Below, one piece after another: positions 7,950 through 15,646 of a stretch of 42,827 nt of DNA. Numbering within the stretch: the stretch's first letter is position 1; the number at the start of each line of letters is the position of its first letter. The translations under genes were made by a program, and so were the position numbers. Origin of the DNA: Sphaerobacteraceae bacterium (lineage in GTDB: Bacteria > Chloroflexota > Chloroflexia > Thermomicrobiales > Thermomicrobiaceae); NCBI GenBank assembly GCA_007695115.1, contig REEK01000099.1, forward strand, positions 1 to 42,827, in the 5' to 3' direction. Under the pieces are notes generated by a model, which saw only the letters and a list, made by a program, of their open reading frames with translations, ran no database searches and was not told the DNA's origin.

Positions 7950-9271
7950 GGCAATCTGGCACTGATCCTCGTTGGCCCACCAACCGGGCTACTGATGGTC
8001 AACCGGCCATCGAGCGCGGCCGCCCGGTCTTGCAACCCGGAGAGGCCACTGGCCGGCGTGCGAACGGCTCCGCCGATGCCGTCATCCTCGATCTCGATCA
8101 GCAGGTTGCCGTTCTCCACGCGTACCATAACACGTGCTTCAGTTGCCTGGCTGTGTTTCGCTACGTTGGTCAACGATTCCGCAATGATGTAGTAGGCCGT
8201 AGTTTCGACGGCTTCCGGAGGACGCTCTCCGAGGTTGACGTCGATCTGGACCGGCACCGCGCAGTAGCCGGAAAGCGATCGAATCGCTGCTTCCAGGCCT
8301 CGATCGGTGAGAATCGAAGGATGCAGCCCACGCACCAGATTGCGTATCTCGGCGAGCACTTCCCGCGCCTCGTTGTGCGCGGTGTCGATCAACTCCCGGG
8401 CACGTTGCGGATCACTGTCGATCTTCTCCTTTGCCATCCCAAGGCTCATCGCGAGATTCACCAGTTTTGGCTGAGTACTGTCGTGGATATCACGCTCGAT
8501 ATTCCGGCGGTCGTCCAGCGAAACACCAACCATGCGTGAACGTGTTTCGGACAACGTCTCAACCCGTTCGGCCAGTGCGCGGCGCTCGTCCGGGCCGATG
8601 AGCCAGCGGGCGAACACTGCGTGAGCGCGGGCAAGGACGATGAAGATGTAGGCGGTTGCCAGACCGAGAACAAGACCGAGGAGTACCAGCGGAATCGTTT
8701 CCGCAGGTGTGTCAACCGTGGTGAAGGCGGCGCCTCCAACATTCAGAGAGCCAAATGCGTAGACCAGATACGGTGAGATAATCAGCGAGACCGGGACCGT
8801 GAATCCAACGACTCCGATCACGAACTGAGCCAGACCGATGGGGAAGAGAAGCAAGCTATAGAGCAAGTCTCGCCAGAGTGCGCCGTCGGACAGAAACGCA
8901 ATTGCCCGATCACCAATCTTCCCGTCTGGTACCTCCCGATACGGACTCGCTATCTCGAAGCCGGTGAACAGTCCGATACGCTCCCGTTCGATCCAGCCGA
9001 TGACGGGTACAAGCAACAGCAGCGCTCCAAGGAGAGGAATGCCGATTATTGCCATGATTACGCTCATCGTCAGGCCGATGCCCGTGGCGGCGATTGTCAC
9101 GTAGACGACGAAGACGGTCAGTCCGATGATGAAGCTGAGAATCAGAAAGATGAATGTTTTGATCGGCTCCAGGGAAAAGATCGCTCGGAACGGGTTGCCG
9201 GGCGGCAGAATGTCATGGATGCCTCCCAACTTTGATTGATCTTGTGAAGATGTTTCTGCCCTCGTGGCCAT
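7937..9271 (-). CDS. Sensor histidine kinase (sensor domain, HisKA_3, HATPase)
   Basis: 444 residues. An N-terminal membrane 'putative sensor' domain (about 30-230, four or more segments) is followed by the HisKA_3 dimerisation helix with phospho-acceptor H263 in IERDIHDSTQPKLV. The ATPase domain has the N box ESLTNVAKHSQA and glycine boxes EDDGIGG and SGLSGLQDRAAAL. The usual H box of this class reads ELHDGAQQ, so the DST replacement is mildly unusual. ATG 9271 follows AGGAGGAG. The gene comes after a cytochrome c and a small membrane protein and overlaps the response regulator. The context suggests sensing of a redox or envelope signal. Confidence 0.95.
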   Translation of the reverse strand: MATRAETSSQDQSKLGGIHDILPPGNPFRAIFSLEPIKTFIFLILSFIIGLTVFVVYVTIAATGIGLTMSVIMAIIGIPLLGALLLLVPVIGWIERERIGLFTGFEIASPYREVPDGKIGDRAIAFLSDGALWRDLLYSLLLFPIGLAQFVIGVVGFTVPVSLIISPYLVYAFGSLNVGGAAFTTVDTPAETIPLVLLGLVLGLATAYIFIVLARAHAVFARWLIGPDERRALAERVETLSETRSRMVGVSLDDRRNIERDIHDSTQPKLVNLAMSLGMAKEKIDSDPQRARELIDTAHNEAREVLAEIRNLVRGLHPSILTDRGLEAAIRSLSGYCAVPVQIDVNLGERPPEAVETTAYYIIAESLTNVAKHSQATEARVMVRVENGNLLIEIEDDGIGGAVRTPASGLSGLQDRAAALDGRLTISSPVGGPTRISARLPCES

Positions 9272-9317
9272 TGTCTCTCCTCCTGTGAAATTGTACGAGT
9301 GTCATGACGATACTGGT

Positions 9318-9455
9318 TCAGATTCCTGCGATCACCACCAGTACGAGGGCGAATCCGATGACCAGCATCGTGACTCCAACAATGAACTGAGCGATCGAGC
9401 CTTTGCTCACGTTTGCGCGGGATCGTGGCTCGTTTGTTCGCTGGTACGTTGACAT
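9318..9455 (-). CDS. 45-residue single-pass membrane protein, unknown function
   Basis: ATG 9455 starts one base after the TGA of the cytochrome c gene and follows GGAG with a seven-base spacing. The frame extends upstream, but only this start has a ribosome site. The product has a polar N-terminus (MSTYQRTNEPRSRANVSKG) and one long hydrophobic helix, IVGVTMLVIGFALVLVVIAG, reaching the C-terminus. It resembles small subunits or accessory peptides that sit beside membrane complexes, but no family is recognised. Its place between cytochrome c and histidine kinase genes suggests a role in that system. Confidence 0.7.
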   Translation of the reverse strand: MSTYQRTNEPRSRANVSKGSIAQFIVGVTMLVIGFALVLVVIAGI

Positions 9456-9456
9456 T

Positions 9457-9924
9457 TCATTTCTCCAGTGTCCGGATAAAGGCGACGAGCGCGTCCAGAT
9501 CCTCGTGATTGATCGTGTCAAACGCAGGCATGACGTCCTGGAAGCCGCGTCTGGTGGTACGACGAGGATTGGTTATCGCTTCCCGGATGTGTTCTTCGTA
9601 GACCGTTACTGTCGCGCCGTCATCCATCTCGACGGTTGAGCCGAATATGCCCTTCATCGTTGGGCCGGTTCGCCTCGATCCGTCGATGGAGTGGCAACCG
9701 CTGCAGTTGAGCTCGAAGAGGACCTCGCCTCGATCTTCTAACGACGCGAATTCCAGCGTGGCACCAGAATCTCTCGGCTGGACAACATCCCTGCTGTAGT
9801 CGAACCTCAAGAAGCCAAGATCACTTCGGGATACAACGTCGACCACTAAACTTGTGGCGATGACCGCGCAAATGCCTGAGACTCCAATGATCAGCAATAC
9901 GACTCCAACCAACCGACCCATCAT
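9457..9924 (-). CDS. Membrane-anchored mono-heme cytochrome c
   Basis: About 155 residues. An N-terminal hydrophobic anchor (about 4-30) is followed by one c-type heme site CSGCH at residues 74-78 and a likely axial methionine in DVMPAF near the end. The segment GPTMKGIFGSTVEM is typical of class I cytochromes. The open frame begins with TTG at 9963, but the tandem ATGs at 9924 and 9921 follow AAGGGCG and put the anchor at the N-terminus. The heme domain would face outside the membrane. The gene heads a minus-strand operon with a small membrane protein and a two-component system. Electron partners are not visible. Confidence 0.9.
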   Translation of the reverse strand: MMGRLVGVVLLIIGVSGICAVIATSLVVDVVSRSDLGFLRFDYSRDVVQPRDSGATLEFASLEDRGEVLFELNCSGCHSIDGSRRTGPTMKGIFGSTVEMDDGATVTVYEEHIREAITNPRRTTRRGFQDVMPAFDTINHEDLDALVAFIRTLEK

Positions 9925-9967
9925 GCACGCCCTTCGATACTTCAACTGGTTAACCGTCGCCAACTGC

Positions 9968-9982
9968 GACTCGATATGAGTC
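9968..9982. promoter_or_regulatory. Palindrome GACTC-gatat-GAGTC upstream of cytochrome c
   Basis: A perfect five-base inverted repeat with a five-base centre lies 44 bases before the cytochrome c start, in the region it shares with the divergent PLP enzyme gene. A second palindrome, CCCGA-tacag-TCGGG, is at 10046-10060 on the side of the PLP gene. Both could be operators. The spacing is suitable, but short palindromes like these also arise by chance. Confidence 0.3.
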
Positions 9983-10123
9983 TAGGCCCGGGGCTGCGAT
10001 GACAGAATGTTGCTGCCTAGCGAATCAGCGGTGGGGTTAGCCCTACCCGATACAGTCGGGAACGCTCAGTCTGTTAGGATGCTCCGGTACATTGGTCTGC
10101 CTAATGCTGAGGAGATGCTGGAG

Positions 10124-11263
10124 ATGCCCAGTAAAGACACGTTCGGCTTTGCTACCCGTCAGATACATTCCGGCGAGGGGCCGGATCCCGTCACTGGGGC
10201 TCACAATCCGCCGATCTACCAGACGTCCACCTACGCGTTTCAGTCACTTGAAGAGAAGAACGCGATTCTGGCCGGGGATCGCAAGGGGTACATCTATACC
10301 CGCGACGGTAATCCGACGACGTCAATGATCGAGACCAAGATCGCCGATCTGGAAGGTGCCGAAGCAGCAATCGCCGGTGCGTCCGGGATGGCGGTCATTG
10401 CCGCGGCACTGTATGCCCAGCTGAAATCGGGTGATCACATCGTTGCCGCCGACGACATTTACACCTGGGCCAATATCTGGCTCGAGGAGGAAGCGCCGAA
10501 CTACGGAATCGGTGTATCGCGTGTCGATGTCAGCGATCTGGACGCCGTCCGGGCAGCGATAAAGCCAGAGACAAAGGTGTTGTACGCGGAGTTGTTGTCC
10601 AACCCGTCGATCAAGGTGGCGGACATTCCGGCGCTGGCCGATATCGCCAACGATGCTGGCATCACGTTCATGGTGGACAACACCTTCACCAGTCCCTATC
10701 TGTTCCGACCACTGGAGCATGGAGCACATCTCTCTATACACTCCGCCACCAAGTACATCAGCGGGCACGGCGATGCGCTTGCTGGCGTGATCTCCGGCTC
10801 GAGCGAGATGATTGAACGTGTGAAGCATCAGATTCAGGTTCTCGGATCGCCGATCAGCCCGTTCAACTCCTGGCTGCTGTTGCGTGGGATCAAGACGCTC
10901 GATATGCGTATGGAGCGGCACTGCGACAGTGCCATGCAGATTGCCGAGTTCCTCGAGCGCCAACCAGACGTGACGAAGGTGAACTACGCGGGGTTGCCTT
11001 CCCATCCCGGTCACGATGTGGCAAAGCGACTGCTGAATGGCCGATACGGTGGAATGCTGTCGTTCACGCTGGCAGGGGACGATCAGACGGGCAACCGGTT
11101 TGCCGATGCGCTGGAGCTATGCGACCACGCGGTGAGCCTGGGAGATGTGTCTACACTCGTCTGGCCGCATCGAAACGAACTGGTGCGGGTGTCGGTCGGC
11201 TGTGAGAATGTCGAAGACATCATCGCCGATTTCGAGCAGGCACTCGAACACAGCACCGGCTGA
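10124..11263 (+). CDS. PLP-dependent Cys/Met metabolism enzyme (cystathionine gamma-synthase/lyase family)
   Basis: 379 residues from ATG 10124, which follows GAGGAG by nine bases; longer in-frame starts lack a ribosome site. The fold-type I family is shown by QIHSGEGPDP near the N-terminus, IYTRDGNPT, MVDNTFTSPY, the PLP-lysine motif SATKYISGHGD and the C-terminal VRVSVGCENVEDII. Family members transfer or remove sulfur groups on cysteine, homocysteine or O-acylhomoserine. Between SLGDVSTLVWPH and ELVRVSVG it lacks roughly 20 residues that most cystathionine synthases carry around a THASV-like stretch. The exact reaction is therefore left open. It is divergent from the cytochrome c operon. 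Confidence 0.85.
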   Translation: MPSKDTFGFATRQIHSGEGPDPVTGAHNPPIYQTSTYAFQSLEEKNAILAGDRKGYIYTRDGNPTTSMIETKIADLEGAEAAIAGASGMAVIAAALYAQLKSGDHIVAADDIYTWANIWLEEEAPNYGIGVSRVDVSDLDAVRAAIKPETKVLYAELLSNPSIKVADIPALADIANDAGITFMVDNTFTSPYLFRPLEHGAHLSIHSATKYISGHGDALAGVISGSSEMIERVKHQIQVLGSPISPFNSWLLLRGIKTLDMRMERHCDSAMQIAEFLERQPDVTKVNYAGLPSHPGHDVAKRLLNGRYGGMLSFTLAGDDQTGNRFADALELCDHAVSLGDVSTLVWPHRNELVRVSVGCENVEDIIADFEQALEHSTG

Positions 11264-11635
11264 TCCTGTAGCCTCAAGCTAGCGACAATACGCGATGCCT
11301 AAAGGCATATATTGACTTTGCACAAGTTATGGGCTAGTGTAGTAACCGAAGCAATCGATTGCCATCTGGCTCAGTAAAAATTGTTGTGTCGATTTTCGTG
11401 GTTCGCAGGCACCGGGGACCACCAAGTGGCGTGTGCTGCTCGTGAGTGTCTGATAACCCGGTATTGACGTGCATCCCCCACCCCGTGCGGGCTTTCTGCC
11501 CGTCGGTTCACTCTGATCGTTGTTCAGACTTTTGACTGGTCAGTAGCAGGTCTGGCAGGGATGGGTTCGACTGACTCTTACGACCCACGTAGATCCTTGC
11601 CAGCCGCACTGCCACCACATTGCGGGAGGCACCTC
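11264..11635. other. Intergenic region between PLP enzyme and haloperoxidase-like gene
   Basis: No credible gene was found in these 372 bases. They hold the palindrome ATGCCTaaAGGCAT (11295-11308), a promoter candidate just after it, and the ribosome site of the next gene (GGGAGG, 11624-11629). No clear terminator for the upstream gene is visible apart from the weak palindrome. Confidence 0.5.
11312..11340 (+). promoter_or_regulatory. Candidate sigma-70-like promoter
   Basis: TTGACT (11312-11317) and TAGTGT (11335-11340) are separated by 17 bases. The 14-base palindrome at 11295-11308 abuts the -35 and could be an operator. It would drive the haloperoxidase-like gene through a leader of nearly 300 bases. 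The assignment rests only on consensus similarity. Confidence 0.35.
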
Positions 11636-13156
11636 GTGTCCAGAATCTCCGTTTCTTCATCATCGAATCGATTGTCCCGTCGGAGTCTTCTCAAACTCAC
11701 TGGATTCGGCGCAGCTGCCCTGGCCGCCAGCAAGACCAGTGGGGTCTTCACCCCTGATATCGCGCTGGCAGATGATCCGCTGCCGTTCGATCTCAATACC
11801 GGGGTCGCGCCGCTCGAAGTTATCATTCCAACCGTTGTGCCGATTGTGTTTCAACGGGTCTCTCCGGCCGCGATGGATGCAACCATCGTCCTGCGGATTA
11901 CGACCATGATCACCAATGCCTGGTTCGATGCGATCGCTCCGTACCATCCCACGGCGGTAGGGGTGTATTCCTCGATTGCACATCAGCCCCAGTCGGAAGC
12001 GATCCTCTACAACCAGAACGTGGCCACTGCCTACGCATCCTATCGAGTGCTGTTGAACGTCCTTCCGGCATCCACCGGTGCCTGGCGAGGGATGATGCAG
12101 AGCATGGGACTGGACCCTGACGATGGCCAGATGAACGCCGATAACCCGATCGGTATCGGCAACATTGCGGGAACCTCGGTTGTCGAGGAACGTCAGAACG
12201 ATGGCATGAACCAGCTCGGTAACGAAGGCGGCGTTGTCTACAACGGCAAACGGTATGCCGATTACACCGACTACGCGCCTGTCAATACGGCCTATGAGTT
12301 GAACGATGCCGGGCGCTGGCAGCCGGACATCGTGACGATGGACGAGGGACTGTTCCTGGTTCAGCAACATGTGACACCACAGATGCAGTTCACTGAGACG
12401 TACAACAACCTGAATCTTCAATCTTTCAACACTCCAAAGCCGAACAAGAGCAACCCGGGAAATTCAACAAACTACAAGAAGCAGGTCGATGAGGTGCTGG
12501 CCGCCTCGGCCAACATGACGGACCATCAGAAGATGACGGCGGAGCTCTACGACAACAAGTTGCTGAGTCTCGGGTTCGTGGCCCTGTTCATCGCTAAGTC
12601 ACGCAAGTTGACCTTCGATGAGTTCGTTCAGTACGACTTCCTGGTCAACGCTGCGGCATTCGATACGGCGGTGGTGGTCTGGCAGGAAAAGCTGAAGTGG
12701 GATGCGGTACGTCCCTTCAGCGCTGTCAGACATGTCTACGGGGATTCACCAGTCACGGCCTGGGGAGGGCCCGGAAAGGGAATGGTGTCTGATATTCCGG
12801 CCAGTCAGTGGCGGCCGTATTTGCAGACTGCTGATCACTCCGAGTACCCCTCCGGATCGGCTGCATTCTGTGCGGCCCATGCTGAAGCAAGTCGGCTGTT
12901 TCTGGGGACGGATGAACTCGGATGGACGGTTGAGCAACCGATGGGATCGTCTCGCATCGAGCCAGGGATTACTCCGCAGTCGGATATCGAACTGCACTGG
13001 GACACCTGGACGGCGTTCGAAGAAGACTGTGGAAACAGTCGATTCTGGGCGGGTGTTCATTTCCGTCCATCGATTCAGTTTGCGAGGCCGCTCGGACGTC
13101 GAGTCGGAGAAAAGACCTACGAATTCGTGCAGGCCCACATCGCGGGGAATGCGTAA
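11636..13156 (+). CDS. Tat-exported vanadium-dependent haloperoxidase-like (PAP2 superfamily) protein
   Basis: About 506 residues from GTG 11636, which follows GGGAGG by six bases and yields a clean twin-arginine signal: SRRSLLK at 14-20, a hydrophobic stretch, and cleavage after ALA about residue 45. The mature part has all three blocks of the vanadate-binding superfamily: K-x6-RP in KLKWDAVRP, the PSG block in YPSGSAAF, and SR-x5-H in SRFWAGVH. The catalytic histidine of PSGH is Ser408 here (codon 12857-12859). Known members oxidise halides with peroxide or act as acid phosphatases. The substitution leaves halide oxidation uncertain. A terminator follows. Confidence 0.82.
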   Translation: MSRISVSSSSNRLSRRSLLKLTGFGAAALAASKTSGVFTPDIALADDPLPFDLNTGVAPLEVIIPTVVPIVFQRVSPAAMDATIVLRITTMITNAWFDAIAPYHPTAVGVYSSIAHQPQSEAILYNQNVATAYASYRVLLNVLPASTGAWRGMMQSMGLDPDDGQMNADNPIGIGNIAGTSVVEERQNDGMNQLGNEGGVVYNGKRYADYTDYAPVNTAYELNDAGRWQPDIVTMDEGLFLVQQHVTPQMQFTETYNNLNLQSFNTPKPNKSNPGNSTNYKKQVDEVLAASANMTDHQKMTAELYDNKLLSLGFVALFIAKSRKLTFDEFVQYDFLVNAAAFDTAVVVWQEKLKWDAVRPFSAVRHVYGDSPVTAWGGPGKGMVSDIPASQWRPYLQTADHSEYPSGSAAFCAAHAEASRLFLGTDELGWTVEQPMGSSRIEPGITPQSDIELHWDTWTAFEEDCGNSRFWAGVHFRPSIQFARPLGRRVGEKTYEFVQAHIAGNA

Positions 13157-13224
13157 ATCCAAGCAACTATCGCTGCAATATGAACGTACATGTGGCATAT
13201 CCATTGCGTAAAACATGAAGAGTG

Positions 13225-13264
13225 GGAAAACAGCTTCCAATGCGGGGGCTGTTTTCCATTTTGT
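13225..13264 (+). terminator. Rho-independent terminator after haloperoxidase-like gene
   Basis: A ten-base stem, GGAAAACAGC (13225-13234) with GCTGTTTTCC (13248-13257), closes a 13-base loop and is followed by ATTTTGT. It lies about 70 bases after the stop codon. Confidence 0.75.
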
Positions 13265-13330
13265 AACAGAGGCCAGGGTCAATGCGACTTAACGCCCTGA
13301 GAGCGGAATTGCCGCTCAATCGAGTTTCCG

Positions 13331-13358
13331 GAAACAGCGGGGCTGTTTCTATTTATTC
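13331..13358 (+). terminator. Second hairpin with T-rich tail in the leader of the GerMN gene
   Basis: GAAACAGC (13331-13338) pairs with GCTGTTTC (13342-13349) across a three-base loop, followed by TATTTATT. It is either a back-up terminator for the upstream gene or an attenuator just before the next start at 13382. The stem sequence resembles that of the preceding terminator. Confidence 0.45.
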
Positions 13359-13381
13359 GTTCGCACGGATTGGAGACACAC

Positions 13382-15013
13382 GTGCCGTTCAAGAAGCGTT
13401 TTCTTGCGGTGCTGGCCGGACTTCTCGCACTCTCGGTCGCTGCGCCAGCATTCGCAACGCACGAAAATGGAGACCATCCGTTTGGCGATCCCCGGTTCGA
13501 GGAACGACGAGACCGCACCGAACGACCGGTGATCGAAGGACACGTCGATCGAACATGGATCTGGGGCCCTGGCCCATACACCGAAGCGTTCATGGAACCT
13601 TACGCCGATTCGCCGGATGGTGAGCGTATGGTCCAGTACTTCGACAAGTCTCGTATGGAGATCAACGATCCGAACGCTGAAGGACTGTGGTCAGTGACCA
13701 ACGGTCTTCTGGTTGTCGAGATGATCGAGGGTCGCTTCCAGACTGGCGACAATGACTTCGATTACTCGCCAGATCCTGCCGATGTCCAGATTGCCGGTGA
13801 CGCAGCGGGCGCGGAGAGTCCGACCTACGCTGACATTGCGTCGTTCGAGCTTCGCGACGTCGATCCGCTGGCTGAGGGCACGGTCATCAATCAGTATCTG
13901 GCGATGACCTCGATCGAAGAATCCGAAGAGTATGGAGCACATGGAATCGAAGCGGCAGCCCATGTCTCGGAAACGAACCACACGGTGGCTGCACCGTTCT
14001 GGGAGTTCATGAACTCTACCGGACTGGTGTGGGAAGGCGGAGACCTGGTTGCTGACAACCTGTTCCAGAATCCGTTCTATGCCACTGGCTACCCGATTAC
14101 CGAGGCGTACTGGACCACGACTCCGGTCGATGGAGAGTCCCAGGATGTCTTGTGGCAGTGCTTCGAGCGTCGCTGCATGACCTACACCCCGGATAACCCC
14201 GAGGGCTGGCAGGTCGAGACCGGCAACGTCGGCCAGCACTACTATCAGTGGCGATACGGTGACGATCACGACGATGTTGCCACCGAAAACGTCTACATCT
14301 ATCTGGTCGATATCGAGGGATCCGATGACGGCATCCCCATGGAGACCGGTGAGAGCCTGATCCCGGTCGAAGTAGAGGTTGAAGCTCACGACACGCTGGA
14401 AGGCCGCATCAGTGCAGCAGTAAACGCGCTGATTGGCTACGAGCATGAGTGGCTGAGCAACGCCTACTCTGATGCTGATGCCTGGGTGGACAGCGTAACA
14501 ATCACCAATGAGCTGGCAACCGTACATCTGACAGGAGAGATCTTGCCCGCCGGCGTTGGAGATCACCCACGGATCGAACAGCAGCTGGCGCACACCGTTA
14601 CCCAGTTCGACGGTATTGAGGAAGCAGTCGGTCTGCTGGATGGTGGTCCGATCATCGAGCCCCTCGGAGCGCCAGCTGATGGTGTCATGGCTACGTTCGA
14701 CGTCAACGGTGAGCAGTTCAAGGTCTGGACGATCAACAACCAGACTATCGCGGACCTCGAAGCGATGGAGGCCGGTGATCTGGATGGCCACTTCCCATAT
14801 GGGACGGTTGTCCTGGAATCGGGCGAAGCAGGGTTCAATGCCCCATGGGACTGGCACATGGATCCGACCGACGTCTCGATCACGGACTCCGCACCGGAGG
14901 CCTGTGATCTGAGTCCATCGGCTCTGGAATCTAGCCGGTTCTTCCATGTCAGTGACATTGGAACCTATTGCCCATCGGACGCCGAGTTGATCAATCTCGT
15001 AGACCTTCAATAG
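13382..15013 (+). CDS. Secreted GerMN-domain protein with FW/GYP repeat
   Basis: 543 residues from GTG 13382, which follows GGAG by six bases; the frame also opens at TTG 13370. A Sec signal peptide (KKRFLAVLAGLLALS, cleavage after AFA25) makes it secreted. The middle holds a module with FWEFMN, GYPITEAYW, FERRCMTYTP, DNPEGWQVE and a final QHYYQW. It resembles the repeats in the sortase protein at 22145-23338. The C-terminal region from about residue 339 has the pattern of a GerMN (spore germination/sporulation) domain: ISAAVNALIG, then SVTITNELATVHLTGE, and a VTQFDGIEEAVGLLDG end. No enzymatic motif is seen. An envelope or extracellular role is inferred. Confidence 0.78.
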   Translation: MPFKKRFLAVLAGLLALSVAAPAFATHENGDHPFGDPRFEERRDRTERPVIEGHVDRTWIWGPGPYTEAFMEPYADSPDGERMVQYFDKSRMEINDPNAEGLWSVTNGLLVVEMIEGRFQTGDNDFDYSPDPADVQIAGDAAGAESPTYADIASFELRDVDPLAEGTVINQYLAMTSIEESEEYGAHGIEAAAHVSETNHTVAAPFWEFMNSTGLVWEGGDLVADNLFQNPFYATGYPITEAYWTTTPVDGESQDVLWQCFERRCMTYTPDNPEGWQVETGNVGQHYYQWRYGDDHDDVATENVYIYLVDIEGSDDGIPMETGESLIPVEVEVEAHDTLEGRISAAVNALIGYEHEWLSNAYSDADAWVDSVTITNELATVHLTGEILPAGVGDHPRIEQQLAHTVTQFDGIEEAVGLLDGGPIIEPLGAPADGVMATFDVNGEQFKVWTINNQTIADLEAMEAGDLDGHFPYGTVVLESGEAGFNAPWDWHMDPTDVSITDSAPEACDLSPSALESSRFFHVSDIGTYCPSDAELINLVDLQ

Positions 15014-15054
15014 CGATCAGCAACGCGCAACAGGGCAACGATCGTAGCGGTCAG

Positions 15055-15085
15055 GAAGCGAGCGGACACCCGGTCCGCTCGCTTC
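15055..15085 (+). terminator. 12-base-stem hairpin after GerMN gene
   Basis: GAAGCGAGCGGA (15055-15066) pairs perfectly with TCCGCTCGCTTC (15074-15085) around a seven-base loop. What follows is GTGTGTG, not a T tract. It lies about 40 bases after the stop codon and probably ends that transcript or protects its 3' end. Confidence 0.6.
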
Positions 15086-15101
15086 GTGTGTGTCCGCAAA
15101 C

Positions 15102-15130
15102 TTGTCGATTCTCTCCTGCATGTGCATACT
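15102..15130 (+). promoter_or_regulatory. Candidate promoter of the small CPxCG gene
   Basis: TTGTCG (15102-15107) and CATACT (15125-15130) are separated by 17 bases. It lies between the hairpin of the upstream gene and the small gene's ribosome site. Each box matches consensus at four of six positions. Confidence 0.35.
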
Positions 15131-15170
15131 CAGAGTCTGTCGACGATGGATGTACAAGGAGGTACACCCG

Positions 15171-15365
15171 ATGAGTTACGTAGACACGTGTCCCACGTGC
15201 GGTTCTGCCAGAAGCTCGGCGGATCACGCTCATGACAGCAATGTGGCTGTCTCGCAGACGTCATCGCGTGACGTGTGGTTCGCTCAGGTATTGAATGGTG
15301 CCCAGTGGAGAGAGAAGCCGATCGCTCCACCACGGGATCGGGATGATCTGGTGCCGAACGACTGA
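15171..15365 (+). CDS. 64-residue CPxCG zinc-ribbon-like small protein
   Basis: ATG 15171 follows a strong AAGGAGG site with eight bases of spacing. The N-terminus has one CPTCG knuckle (about residues 7-11), and histidines downstream (DHAHD) could complete a metal site. The rest is polar, with a short aromatic stretch DVWFAQVLNGAQW. No family is recognised. The gene is a self-contained unit with a hairpin before it, its own promoter candidate, and a strong terminator after it. That makes it much more likely to be real than a random open frame. Function unknown. Confidence 0.7.
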   Translation: MSYVDTCPTCGSARSSADHAHDSNVAVSQTSSRDVWFAQVLNGAQWREKPIAPPRDRDDLVPND

Positions 15366-15392
15366 GTCAAAGGCTCAAGAGTCACATCTGAC

Positions 15393-15427
15393 TCCCCGGC
15401 AGGAATTCTCCTGCCGGGGATGTTTTT
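15393..15427 (+). terminator. Strong rho-independent terminator
   Basis: TCCCCGGCAGGA (15393-15404) pairs perfectly with TCCTGCCGGGGA (15409-15420) around a four-base loop, followed by TGTTTTTT. It is 28 bases after the small CPxCG gene and is the clearest terminator in the window. Confidence 0.9.
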
Positions 15428-15646
15428 TGTGTGGGCCCTGCCGAGACGCGTGATCCGTGGTGGCCTGGCCTGCTCCGGCAGGAGAGTGCTCGAGCGTCAC
15501 TGAAAGTTCAGGTGTGTAACGTCATTGCCGGAAAATTGCGCACCAAAGTACCACGGTCAAGCGTTTGAAAATGAGGCATTCTTCAACCATCGTGGACTCA
15601 CTCTGTGTGAAGGTTCATCATTTGCTAGCTCTGGAGTGACCCACAC

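Noticed and set aside
10046-10123. SAM or cobalamin riboswitch before the PLP Cys/Met enzyme
   Set aside because: Only one short inverted repeat (CCCGA/TCGGG) is present; no conserved riboswitch core could be seen.
13691-15010. Long minus-strand open frame of 439 codons opposite the GerMN gene
   Set aside because: It lies wholly inside a convincing plus-strand gene with a signal peptide and recognisable domains, has no ribosome site, and its product matches no family; it is a mirror of codon usage.
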